Origin: Membranipora membranacea
Lineage: Eukaryota; Bryozoa; Gymnolaemata; Cheilostomatida; Membraniporidae
Direction: 5' to 3'
Assembly (NCBI GenBank): GCA_914767715.1
Contig: OU612074.1
Location: 11,382,062 to 11,446,061 of the forward strand
Length of the DNA stretch: 64,000 nt
The position numbers and the translations under genes were made by a program. The notes under the pieces were generated by a model, which searched no databases, was not told the origin of the DNA, and saw only the letters and a list, made by a program, of their open reading frames with translations. Below, one piece after another: positions 11,504-24,800 of the stretch; within the stretch, counting starts at the first letter, position 1, and each line of letters starts with the position of its first letter.

Positions 11504-12526
11504 CCAATGCTGCCCTACCAATCCCTTTTGAACATAAGCTTCGGTACCGATGTGAATTCAGAGAATTCCGGCAGCTGGCGAATCAAAGATTCGAAGGATT
11601 CTTTTTATTTATCCCATTACATAAGAAAGCATCACTAGACTAAGTAGTCAAAATTATGGTATTCCTACACATTTTCATATCTGATTTTCTTTAAAATTTC
11701 TTAATGTAAATAAGTCATAATTGATTGAGAGGGCATTGTTTATGAGTGTACCACTCCCTGAAGTCAAATCCTTCCTTATCAATGTAAACAGAACTTTCTG
11801 ACAAACTTGACGCCAAAATATAGCACATGTACGGAATCAGAATTGGGTGATCTATCCACCTGGATGGGGATGGGAGAAAGTGAATCTGAACCAAACGGCC
11901 CCTTTAAGTGAGTGCTTTCTTTGTCACATGATACTCAGGCTAATTCTATCAAAAGGTATGCAGCGTGATAAGTGACTGCTTTTGTATTTGATCATTGATT
12001 AACTAAAATCAATACTTTAGATTGTATATCATACACTGGTATATGAATGCACTTCAGTTATCAAACACGCCTACTTGCTGTGTAACTGACATTTTATCAC
12101 TGAAGGGGAAGTCCCCATTTATCTATCAAATGAATGTAATGCGCTGGCATTCAGTAACTAAATAAGCAGGTCAGTTTCAGTTTGTATTACAAGTAAGGAA
12201 GCTGGTTGTATTGAGCTTAATAAGGGCAAAGCTTTGCTGAAACCTTATTCATCCTACTTCAGTGCAACTGTGTAAGTAAGTGTGTGGATACAATATAACA
12301 GCATATGATTGTCTGGACATTAACCAAGTGCTTTGATTTAGTTGTATTGTATGTGATTTAACACAGCAACAACTACTGGTGGTTCAGCTTAATTATGAGT
12401 ATACTGTTTGGAATGGTCAAAGCTGGGAAATGTCACGGTAGTACCCAAATCACAATGGCTGTCATACACTCTATGGATTCGATGTGTGATCTTGATACCT
12501 GTCCCTTGACTCAAATGTTCTTACAG
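11504..12526 (+). other. Upstream region of the RING gene
   Basis: No coding exon was found. TTCTTACAG ending at 12526, with a pyrimidine tract, looks like a splice acceptor for a 5'-UTR exon that leads into the ATG at 12546. No convincing TATA box was identified. Confidence 0.4.
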
Positions 12527-12545
12527 GTCAACGTCAGCTAGGATC

Positions 12546-15500
12546 ATGGCTGCCTCACTCACAGGAGACTCACAACATCTTGTTACATGTGGTAACTGTT
12601 TGGAGGAGGAAGGGTACATTCTTAACCCAGTGCTTCTACCATGTTCACACTGTTGCTGTGAGACTTGCCTGAGGAATCAGCTAAAGAAGTCTGATGTAGT
12701 AAAGTGCAGAGTTTGCGAGTAAGTATGTTCTATACCACAGCTAGTACAGAGCCTTTGCTTAGAAAAATGCTAGGCGAGGAAAAAGTCCGAGGCGAGTTCG
12801 AAGCTCTACCAGGAGGGATGCTGAAAGGTCTTCCCCAAGCAATTTTAGCTTTTATTTAGTAAATGAAACGGAAGCGCGAAAACTTAGCCAGAGCCAAACT
12901 TAGCCAGAGCCAGACTTAGCCCGAGCCAAACTGTCTCTAACACTAACAACTGTTAAAAATTAAATTGTCCCATAATATGAGTGGAAACGCAGAATAAGAA
13001 ACATCTCTCAGGTCTCTACTTCTGAGTCTTATTGTCTAGGCAGTCATTTTTGCTGTTTATTTCCAGTGAAAAATTTGCAGTTTCTGTTGAAAGTTTGCCT
13101 TCTGCTTTGGAGAATATCCCTCGGATATTCTGTGATACCTGCACAAAAAAGGGGAAACATAGAATGACGTCTAAAGTATTCTGTATTCAGTGTGACAGGA
13201 AGTTCTGCTCTTTACATCAAGAGGTAAAATGTGCTGGCTTTGCTTTCATAGAGAAATGAAGGTGCTGTGCCACTGACGCCCAATCTGAAATAAATTGCTC
13301 GCTCAAAATATACTGAAAAGAGACCTCTTCTTATCTTTTTCTACCTCCCTCAAAAGTTGCAGAAACAGTTCAAGCTGTATTGTGTAAACCAGTGTCCCAT
13401 CTCCCACTATATGCGAAATTTATGCAATGATTTAGTTTAATTTTCTATTAACAGACCCATATGGACCTCAATGAACACCACAGCGTATTGGCGATCAAAG
13501 AATACCTTGAATCTTCAGTAGCTGCAGAGCAGAGGTTTTGTGACACACATAAGAGCCAACCCATTGCGCTTGGCTGTGCAGACTGCTGGAGATTTTATTG
13601 TTTACACTGTATGTCATCTGCCGATATCTGTGTTGATGGTGAGTTGTAACAAATGTTGATGTTGATTGCGATCACAGGCTAATTCTATCATCCCCCACAT
13701 TCCAAAACATTGGCAGAGAAATAGGTCCAGACAGTCTTCGCCAATTTTAGCCAATTTGACTTGGGTGCACATTAAAATCCGGAAATCAGTGGACTGCATC
13801 AAAATTGAAATCAATGACCATCAACATTTTGATTATGAAGACAAAAAACTGAACCATCTTCTACTGCTCTGAAAACTGTTCTTCTACCACCGTGATAGAA
13901 AGTGAAACTTCTATCCTGAATTCTGGATAGTAATTAGCCACCTCTTAGAGCAAGACATCCTGTTCATTGATATAATTTGTTAAGTACCAGCTCAAACATG
14001 CCCTCCTGGGAGATGCCCACGTGGCACTGTTTGGGCACACGCCAAACTGCAAGGTGACTTGTGCACAGGAGCCATGGGTTGATCGATAATTCCAGCCCTC
14101 GGCACCCTATGGTGTTAATATTTCATCACGATTCTGTTTATCATAAGCTGAAATATGACAAAACTTTTATCTCATTAGGCAAGAACCACAAATTTATGTC
14201 GCTCTCAGAGTTGTCACATGAAGTGAAATCCAAATTTGAGCCAGAGCAATTGGAAGCAGAAAAGGTGTTTGATGAGTGGTCTGCAGTAGTGAAAGAAGCA
14301 ACAATACTCCTCTCAACCTGGGATAATGAGACAGAGGAAGGGGAAACGCTGATTGATGCAACAGAAGAGAAACAGGTAAAATATCTGAATCATCAAAGTC
14401 AGCGGTCATGGATATGTTGTCATCTGACTGTTTTCTGTGCAATGTCCCGTTTCAATGTGTCAACACTGGAATTTGTTGTTTGGGTAAACATTATAATTTA
14501 AGTATATGGAGATACTTTGATATGGCAAGCTTTATCTGCATGATGGACAAGTTGTTTGGTAAGCAGTTAAATCATTAGGCAATTTTTAAATGTAAGTTAG
14601 GAATATAATAGCACAATGAGAATTAATTTTTCAGCATGATGCCATCAGGGAGAAGTATGCCAAGCTGAAAACAGAATATCAGGGGAAAAGGATATCAGCT
14701 AAAGAAAAGCTTGAAAACTATTTGGAGAAAGATGCAGGCACAAAAGTGAAGGAACTTCATCAGAAGCTGAAAGAGTTTCGCTCTGAAGTGTCTAACAAAC
14801 ATTGTGTGAGTACAATAGACAACCCTACAATACTTCAACTACTACTCAAATCTAAATTTATAGATGCACCTCCCCATACTGGAATCATTTGCAGGTATCA
14901 GTCTTATTAAGAGCATTATGACATACATTATATAGCTATGCGGATAAGAAAACTCTTCTCAACCTTTCTCAACCACACAAGTTGTCCCATCTCTACGTTT
15001 ATTCAATATAGAAAAATACAGGATATCCTCATATTTCAGAGCAGCCCCCCCCCCCTGTAATAGGTCAATAAATGTGAATAAAATGATTATTAGCATGACA
15101 TTCACCATGTTTTTTTTGCATCGGCGTGTCTTACAAACCAAAAAGTGCTAATATGGCACTAAGACCAAGAAAATAATTTTTGATTGCCTCAAGATTTGGT
15201 GATTCATTTTAAAATGAGTAGCAAATGTAGCACCATTACAGCTTGCCATATACCTTGTAGGTGGATTTGATGAAGGAGAAAACCGAGGTGATGGCGCACA
15301 TTTGCGATGCTGTGAATATCAATTTCCCTGTGCTTGTCATTGATGAACGACAAAAACTGCAAGTCAAAGGTAATTAAACATCACTCATAATATTGATAGA
15401 GTTTGGAAATTCTAATTACTAGAAACTAAGAGTAAAGGTAGCAGAGAGCCATGCTTTTTTTCAACAGGGATATAACTGACACACATTTTTTGTGTCTCGA

Positions 15501-17799
15501 TCTATTTCACTTTGCTATTGTAAATGAAATCTATTGTTAATTTTCTCCTCAAGCTACTTCAGATAGTAAAGACTCCCAATTAATTTGACCTACTAGAATA
15601 AGAAAGTAATAATTATCAATCTATAAATCACATGCGCTGGAATAATACCTCATTATCAATTTACGCGCTAGAAAAAAGTTCATTTATATTAGGTAAGGTC
15701 AAGCTGCACAGAGCTAACCTCCACCTGTATCAATAATGTATAGTAAACTTTTACAATGCCAAGCAAACCTACCTCCATTTGGAGTTGCTCCCCCTGAACT
15801 ATTTATATTCAGCAGGCAATAAATAATTAACGCGGAACATGTAGGACCAATATTGGCAACAGATTTACAACCCTGCTGTGTGAGATTGACTTGATCATTT
15901 TTATTGTTTGCATGTAAAACACTAGTTCTTATCAACATGTGCTAAACAAACGCTGCATTGTGATCAGATGCAGCTGCCCTCACTAGCAAATTATGCTTTA
16001 AGTTGAATAATACAATATATTTAATTTAAACTCCAGAGACAAGAAATGATGATATAGACATCGGACTTGCTACAGAGGTAAAACTGGTCATTGGAGCAAG
16101 CTTAAAGGGGAACCGCAAATCTCCAACTAAAATGAAATTCGTTCGGTCGATGGACATAGGTAGTTACTGTAACACTGTATGCAGCTACAAAGGTTATGTG
16201 TATGTTGGACTGACAGACCGCTCAATAAAGAGAATCAATGAGCAAGGTGGTTTGATGGACAGATTTATAACATTTCAAAATCAAGTAATTACCGTCAGGG
16301 CTCATCAGGAAAGGCTTTACACGCTCGTCTCTGGAAAGCCATACCAGATCTTTGTTCACGATCTCAAAGGGCAGCTGATTACCTCATGGAACCACCCTGA
16401 TACCAACCGCTCATACTGGGGAAACAAACTTGCTTTCGTAAACAATCAGCTTCTTGTGCCCGAGTCAACCAACCAGAGGATCACTGTCTACAATCAGGAT
16501 GGCAGAGTTCTAAGACAAATTCCTTGTCCTCAAATATCTAAATCACAATGTGTCTCGATGTGTATGTTTGATGAAGATACTGTAATCATTACGACCAGTA
16601 GCCCAAATAGTGTCATAAAATTTAACATAAAGTCTGAAACCGTAATGTGGACCAAAACAATAGAGGAAACACCATTCTCCGTAGCTGCCTATGGCTCTGT
16701 TGTGCTTGTCAGCGGTGATAGCTACTCCTACAGTAAAAGAGGCGTGTGGATCAAGGTGCTGAACTGTCAAACTGGTAGGATATTAACTATTCTTTATTTT
16801 TATATGTAAGATTTAAGGTAAGGTAACGCAATCGTGCAAATTCCAGCTAATTTTTGCCCACAAAGTTTTGTCCTAATATCAACCTGCTGCACAGGAATGT
16901 CCTCTCTCCTAACTTCATATTTACAATTTCAGGGTTTAAGCCTTCTCAGCCTATCTAAACCACTATAAATGTTATGCAAATTATTTAAAATAATTATACA
17001 GAGATGTCTCTTTTTTGTTCATGATTATACCAACCAGAGATTCAGCATCTGGATTGCTTAGGCTCCACATTCAACCATTTCCTAATAATTGTTTGATATC
17101 ATACTCCCTGAGTGCCTGCATCCTTTCTCTCTCATGCTCCAGATCCAAAATCAATGAAAAACTTTGCATACTTATCACATCCATCTCGTTAACAAAATCG
17201 GTTGGCATAGATATAGCCTTGGCAACTCAATCCAATCAGATGGAATTTCGTGAAAGTTTACACCATTCGGTTTCCTTCAATATGAGATTAAAACAATTGA
17301 ACCACAAAAATGCGAGAATCTGATTTTGCACAAAAGACTCCGTGAAAGTTTTCTCTGAATTGTGATAAAACAACCATATTTGTCCTTATTTTTAGTAAAT
17401 TTTCTCTTAAGCGGTGACTGTTGAGATGTTGTTGTTATAAGTGAAGTGTAAGTCTCAGAATAGGGTTTCTTTATCTCTTCAAATGAATTTAGCTAATATG
17501 GTATACAAAATCATGATTGTGGACTGCAAATCAATGATACTACACAGTTCAATGGCACAACGTCACCGACTTATACTCACCTGACTTATACTGTTCATGC
17601 TGTCCTGTCTGGGTTTATAATTAAGTCTGACTTCAAACCATGATTGTCAAATGATTGTTTAGGTGAGCAGATGACAGAGTTTACAGACCGTAAAGAAGAT
17701 CAGACACACTTCTTTGATCTATTTGTGGAGGGTAACAGGCTGATGATACCTTCCTGGAACGGCACATCGATTCTATGTTATGATTTACTACATGACTAA
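12546..17799 (+). CDS. TRIM-like RING / two B-box / coiled-coil / beta-propeller protein
   Basis: Eight exons join into a 621-residue frame with canonical GT-AG junctions: 12546-12718, 13067-13223, 13455-13638, 14179-14375, 14635-14805, 15261-15369, 16037-16774, 17663-17799. Residues 15-57 form a C3HC4 RING (C15, C18, C33, H35, C38, C41, C54, C57). A first B-box-like zinc motif spans about 80-119 (C80, C83, C97, C100, C105, H108) and a second about 139-175 (C139, H142, C151, C154, C159, C162). Residues 186-320 are charged and helical, as in TRIM coiled coils. Residues 350-621 carry repeated beta-strand motifs (such as YKGYVYVGLTDRSIKRI) like an NHL or related propeller. By family knowledge it would be an E3 ubiquitin ligase whose propeller binds target or RNA; its substrate is unknown. 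The ATG is the first in frame and lies just after a likely UTR acceptor. AATAAA at 18166 is a possible polyadenylation signal. Confidence 0.9.
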
Positions 17800-18845
17800 G
17801 CGACTGGGGAACAGCATCGCCCTAACAGTGATGCGTTCGGTGAATGTTGAAATTAAATGCTAATGTGGAATGTCAGACAGAGCAGCATCGACTAAACACA
17901 CTTTACTATTCGGTCAGCAATGATATTAAATAACGAAATCTTCACCCATGTCCAGCTACAGCCACTAACAGCCACTAACAGAACAAATTCATTTTTTACA
18001 GATCCTAATTTTAATTCTATGATACCACTGCTAGTTTTATGATATCACTGTCAATAATTGTCCTACAATGAAATCACATGATAAATACTTAACAATAACT
18101 TACTTTTATTATAAAACCAAAGAAAAATGGATCAACGCTACTTTTCTATAATCATTTTTCATCAAAATAAATCCCTATGATATTATTATAGCCTCCCTAG
18201 ATAATCTCGATAACAAGACTGACTTACAATGATGTTAAAATTCAGCAACAAAAAAAGAAGGAAAATGGGAAAAATCATACAGCAACACCGGCCAGTAAAA
18301 TCTCGACATTCTTCTATCATTGAGAAGCAACGTCGCTGTAATTTTCAATATCATCACAAGCATATAGACAGGGAAAAATGGTCGACAGGGACATCACACC
18401 TCAATCAAGCAGTGAAAATATAGAGACCATATCAAGACGACCTTGAGAATTCGCAGAGTTTAATGCGCAGTGCACTCTAAGTCATTATTTACAATATAAT
18501 ATGAATATCTAAACATCACAAGGGTCTCAGCCAGCTAAGCCCATACTATTCTAAGAAATTAAATCTTCCATTTCCTTCGATTCGATAAATACCAGGTAGG
18601 AAAACCCGAATGACAGTTCTTTTGAAAATCAATGTATTCTCCTCCGCCATGACAAAATCAGTTTGCAGAAAATAGCAATCTGTACAACTCGATTTTATGA
18701 TCACATTTCACTGTTGGCACTGTACATTATAAGGGAAGCTGAGGGGAGGTTTTCCCATCATACATTTCCATATGAATGCAGAGTTTTCTCCGAATTTTAA
18801 CACAGCAACAAGCCTGATAGCCTTAGTTCACTCATTGACAAAGCC
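17800..18845. other. Convergent intergenic / 3'-UTR region
   Basis: This lies between the stop codons of the RING gene (+) and the phosphatase gene (-). It probably holds both 3'-UTRs. No other feature was recognised. Confidence 0.5.
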
Positions 18846-21800
18846 TCAATGCACAGTGCCTGTTGAGCGCGTCTCATACAAAAAGTTACTGATAAACATA
18901 GCTTTCCTCTGCTCTAGTAGTTGCTTGTCTGATTTGGTGTGCATTTTGTCGCTGTTTGTTCGAATAATCATCGAGCCAAATACATTGCCTACAAAAAAAC
19001 CGAGATACAATAAAAAAAGTATGTGACAAAACCAGCAGTAACAGTGAACTATTCAGATAATCGAGAATATGACATGTCCAAGTCAGTAGTCAAATATTTC
19101 CAATTGTTTTTTTGTGCATACTCTGAAGGGCACAATGACACTGTGATTACATCGTAGGTCACATGACCAGTCCTGTGATGTCATAATCGCTGTAAAATCT
19201 TGCAGCCCAAGTACCAATACTTTGTAGAGTAAAAGGATTGTTTATGATGCCCATTGGGTTACCATATATGCTGAGCCTTTTTTAAGACAAACAATAAGTT
19301 GTGTTATGGAATGATTCTTTTTAGAAGGATGGCATACGTACCTAAGGTTGTTGCATCTAGATTGTTTTTATGAGAGTTGGCGAGTAGTTCTAACATGAAT
19401 TCTATAAGATAGTGAAAAACCGCTTTGTGAGTGGGAGGTAGTCTGTTCACCAACTGAAATAGAAAAATAAACACTTGCTATAACCATGAGTAATGGGATA
19501 CATATTATGATGGATGAAAGAAAGATTTGAGTCTATTCAAGCAAAATAATCGCAAAAATGTTTTATATGCCAGACTATAAATGACCTGAATCCTCTTGTT
19601 GTTAAAGAAATGTAGCTCATAACTCAAAAATGTTAATTGCCACTTTTTGAAATTTACTCATAAAATGTAAACTCCCACGATAATCCAAACCCTTAATTTG
19701 CCTCCAACATCACAAAATTACTTTTTAGCAATAATTGCTAGCAGTAGACGCCCAGAAAACCCAAATAAATAAAAATAAGGCATAAAAATTGAACATATAC
19801 TGTGTTAACTAATAGGCATACTGTGACAACATTTTACATTGCAGATGATAAACGTACCTCCTCGCAGGCGAGTCTGTCTGAAGCCTGAGATAGAGCATCG
19901 TCATACATAGAGTAAGGTATGACTGGCTCGCGTAACGAGTCCAGGTAAATAAGTAAAGCCTCTGATAGGGAGTGAATAGATCCAGCTGAGGGATGGATAC
20001 AGTCAAGGATAAACAGAGATATACATCATCAGCCCGAGTATCCCATAATGCAATATTTTGGAATTCCCGGTAAAATCAAGGGGGATAACTCAAAAAGATA
20101 AAACCCTATTACAGCATAGATATATATAAACCAGGAACCATTGGGCTAATGTTGCTTTATGGAATGATGTTAACATGTTTGATGACAATTTTAACATGTA
20201 GTTTCTAGTAAGGCTTGATATTGCCAATGAAGCAATAACTTGTTGACCTTGCGCATCAAATAAAAGCAAGCAAGTCAGACTGTACGTAAGGATGGCCCTG
20301 ACTGTATAAAAGGATGATTCAATCAATCAGTCACTCAATCACTCAATAAATCAATGAATCACACAATCAATCACACAATCACTCAATAAATCAATAAATA
20401 AATCAATCAATAAATAAATCAATAACTCAATCAAACAATCAATCAATCAGACTGTATAGAAGGATACGTAGTTGAGCAGATAGAGACGTATCTAGAGATT
20501 CGCGTATAGAAACTATTTCCTGGTGTAATCCACGCTGCTGAAATAAATCCTCCTGCAAAACAGAGTCATAATCGTTATAATACAGCAAGCAGCAAGCAAG
20601 AAAATTAGTAAATTACCGTAATACCACATTTATCAAGTCACTGTATTTGTTAACAAAAGTGCCTCTTGTAATAATACGCTGGGTTGCTGCTCATATTAGA
20701 GTATAAGTACCATTTCTTAGAATCTGGATATCGCCATAAATCATAGGTATGATGAATGTTGATTATGACGGTGTAAAAAGCAGATGGGGAAGTTTTTCAG
20801 GGTGGTTCTATTTGAAAAACAAATTTTTGTTTCTCTCTTTTCTGTTCCCTTTATTGATAAAATGCAGGCAAAGGACGTAGGTTGACAAATTGGAACAGTG
20901 TAAAGGAACACAAAAATCTTTAAAGAACATGGAATCCGCTACGCTGGGAATGATCTATTCCCAATTAAATTTAGACAATAAACCACCAGATGAGGTTTAG
21001 AATTGACTGGTAAACGTGTGATGAACACTCACCACTGATTTTCCTTTTTTACTAATATTATCTAGTAAGAAGTACAATTCTTTAGGTATCGGCATAGATG
21101 CTTTCCCTGGTTCTGTTACTTGCAGCCCTTCTTCCTGTTGAGAAAAAAATAAGAAGGTGAATATAAAGATAAAATATTATGCTTAGTAGATCTTTCGCTT
21201 TGTTTGTTGCAGTTTAAGATTGATAGTAAGGAGTTGCACCCTACTATCTAAGGACTGCAACTCCCAAGTATACAATCCATGGTTGCATACCACCTTGATC
21301 TTTTCCCATAGTCATTTTGCTCATTGATGATAGTGGGGCTTCTGAAATCAATTACTTTTTTCCCTCTCTGAGCAAAACGGGTGCAAGTGTTTTGTTAAAT
21401 ATACTGTTTCATTAACAGATTTATAATCATCCCACATATATTAATCATAAAATGGTATAGTTCATATTATAATATGAACTATACCATATTATTATATGTT
21501 TTAGTTTATGTAATAACATGGTATAGTTTGTTTCATAATATTTTATAGTTTATAATATGATATATAGTAATACAAACTATATACATACCAGTTGGTGTAT
21601 TTTATCTGGAGGTGTATCCCTGATAGGTGTGGGTAAATGTGTCAGAGCTTCTAATGAACATCCGAAGCAGCTTAGAGTATAACTACCCAACACTGTCAAA
21701 AAGAAATCCTTCCCTCCTTCTAAGTGAAGCACTAGAATGTCTTCTAATTTATCTTCTCCCGAGTTGAGGGTTGAAGCCGTCTTGTCGTTAACATAGACTT

Positions 21801-24800
21801 CTAAATCTAATGTGGCAGTATCACCTGTAACAAACAGCAAGAGTGTGAGTTAAAATGAGAGGGTTAAAGCGCATGTTCTGTCTCTGTTCGAAGGCTGCTA
21901 AATAAAGGTACCTAAAGGGTGTGGCCGCCATATTTGGAGCCAAGTTCTTCTCAGTTTGCAGGCAGGTTGAAGCACGCCTGGGGTGTCAGTTGAGCCCAGT
22001 AGTCAAAAGACTGCAGCAGGATTCACACACATGCATATTACAGGGAAAACAAGCCTAACCATTATTGCATCTTGAGTTTAAACTGTTTCTTATAATTATG
22101 GTGTATATAGGCAAATATAGCAAGGGTGAAAGAAGAGAAAACACACTGTGACTATGTGATAAAGAAATCAAAAGCTTGTGGGGTAATCTTTTTTTATCAA
22201 GCCTGCCTGCATTTTGAGTTGCTCCCACACAGGCAATTGGTGCATCTGTAGAGTTTGAGCAAGCAAAAAATAGGAAAATTAGATCAATTTTGTACCATAT
22301 GAAGCTAATGTCTTGGCTCCAATTGGTTGAGTATGTGGAAAGCCAATGCCAGATCAGACTGTTCTTTCCTGAAAGTTACTATTGGGACATAGTGAAAGTG
22401 AAACTGAATACAGTTTCACTTTCACTATAAATCTCAATAGGTATTTCCATCTGTCCTGGCATTGGCTCTCCCTCCAGCCCACCAGCCAATCAGATCAGTG
22501 CCCACACATTAGCTAACCAATCGGTATGCAGAAGTGTACCATAGGTAAACTTACCAGGTAATATACAGTCCCGGTACGGTCTGATACTGAGCCAATCTTT
22601 ACTGTAGTTAGTCTCGTGTAATTTTGGTATAAATGAGAAATCTGCGGGAACTTGTCCAGTATTGGTAATCTCTAATGTAAGTCTGCTGCTCTCCATAAAT
22701 CTCACCTCACCAAAATCCAACTGCAATATAAAGTTGATACATCGACTAAACACACGAATAATTTTATGTAGCCTGTCTTGACAAGCTTTAGTGTGGGGGG
22801 GGGGATGGGAACACCCAACAAAGACAGGCTAAACGATATGGTGAGTTGTTGTGTAGGCCTACACCGAAAAGGCAAATATTCTTGCATCACTTATTTATTG
22901 ATGATATGGCTGACAGCTGATCACCACAACGGATCATCATAGACTCTGAGATATGAAATGCTACTAGAACATTCCCCAACAACATCAGCATTGTCAAAAA
23001 CGCATAATCATAGCTCTTATACATTATTGGATGAATGTATCTGATCAAAGCTAAGACATTTTCTTACTGAAATTATTTTTTGGTGCCATTGTGACAAAGA
23101 CAGCAGTTGAGAGAATATCAATTTTTTAGAGTAATAGAAATCATAGTGTTATAGTTTATGTGCAGTCACATCAACGTTATTCATCTCAAAAACGCCACTA
23201 CCGTCAACCCGTGAAAAAAGTTTGAGTTGCCAATCTAAAGTGTTTCTATAGCATCTCGTAACACCTCGAAACAGATTGTATCATTTGAAAATACAACAAC
23301 AATTTGTAGTGTCTAGGATAACACAGAGGCTTGGTTACCCACAAGGATGCTAATAATTCTTACCCTTTAGGTTATCATAGATACTAACCATATCCAATAA
23401 TATAGACGCTCACCCTAAAAAATAACAAAATTACTTACCTATGAGGATAACATTGTCATTTACCTCTAATTTGTTGAGTTTGACTTGAGGTAGATACTCA
23501 TTCTCTAGCTTGTCTAAGTGCTTCATCACGTCTTCATACACCGATTTATAACTGTCGTTATTTATCACCTTCACCTAAGGGACACAAACTGAAGTCTGAA
23601 GGCACAAGATTTATCTTGAATGGTAAAGAAATGGGGAAGCTCTTCCCCCAAGCCTGCAAAACCTTTCCAAAATGTTTACAGCTAGGATGCGCAAAATGTT
23701 GAACCCTGCAAGAATGTTTAATGTTGGAAATCCTACATAAGAATGATTACTATCAAAGATCTGTTCTTTGCAAGCAGGAGAGAGCACCTTATCACAGACG
23801 ACTGTCTGAAGAGAGCACCTGCTGCCACAATAAGACTCTATGACTGCCTGCCAAACACTGTCAGTTTAACAGGTGCTCCGACAGACTGACAGGTGCTCCA
23901 ACCTCACAACACTTCAGGCCTGTCACAGCTGCATTGCAAAGTCTTAGTCCTAGTCAATGTCTAATACTAATACTAATACTAAATTATAGATTCGTAAAGA
24001 TTGTCACAGCTTGTGTGCTATGTTTTAGCAGCAATACAACAGTGGTCTCATTCAACTTCCCTGATGAGTTTCCCTTTTCTAATCTTTGTCTATATACATA
24101 TTTCATTAGTTGATAACGATCAATGAGGTCATAGAATTATATGCAGCGATTGGCTTGTTGCAAAGTCTTAGTACTAGTAAAAGTGTACAAGATAATACTA
24201 AGTTATAGATTGATAAAGATATTAGTCCTATGTGACTTCCTTGTCTTGGCCAACTAGTACTCAAGCTAGCCTGTCTTGAAAAGCTTGTTAAGACAGGGTA
24301 AACTAAAGCATGCTTAGTCATCAATGTGACTCGAGTCTTACCACAGAGATTATGGCTAGGCAACAATAATACTATGACTTCAGAGTCAACTATAATATTA
24401 TAAAAAGTTTTAATTGAATTACTGTCGAATTGTATCTAATATCATCTGGTATGTGCTGTGAATTGCAAGCAAACTTAAATTTTGAAAAAAAGTATACTTG
24501 AATTTTGAGGAAATAAATTTGAATTTTTAGAAAATCAATTTGAATTTTGGGAAAATAAATAAATAATTTGGTACGCTTGCTGCTGCCACCTACCTTAATA
24601 TCAAAAGTATGGCTGACAGGTTTGTGGTCTGACAGTAGTAGGCCCATATGTGAGTCGTACTTGAGTGGTTCTATATCAGCTCCACGATGTAATATCCTGT
24701 CTGTCCATGCCGGACATCTCATCTTCTCGCTGTGAATACGAGAATACAAAAATCGTCAATATTTGAATCTATTTTGTTTCCGTTCACCAGGGTTGCTGAA

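Noticed and set aside
13614-13872. Plus- and minus-strand frames between RING-gene exons
   Set aside because: They lie in an intron and have no domain or splice logic; the GATG|GTGAGT donor at 13638 ends the exon.
15040-15056. Poly-C tract as a regulatory element
   Set aside because: A simple homopolymer within an intron; similar poly-G/C runs occur at several places in the window.
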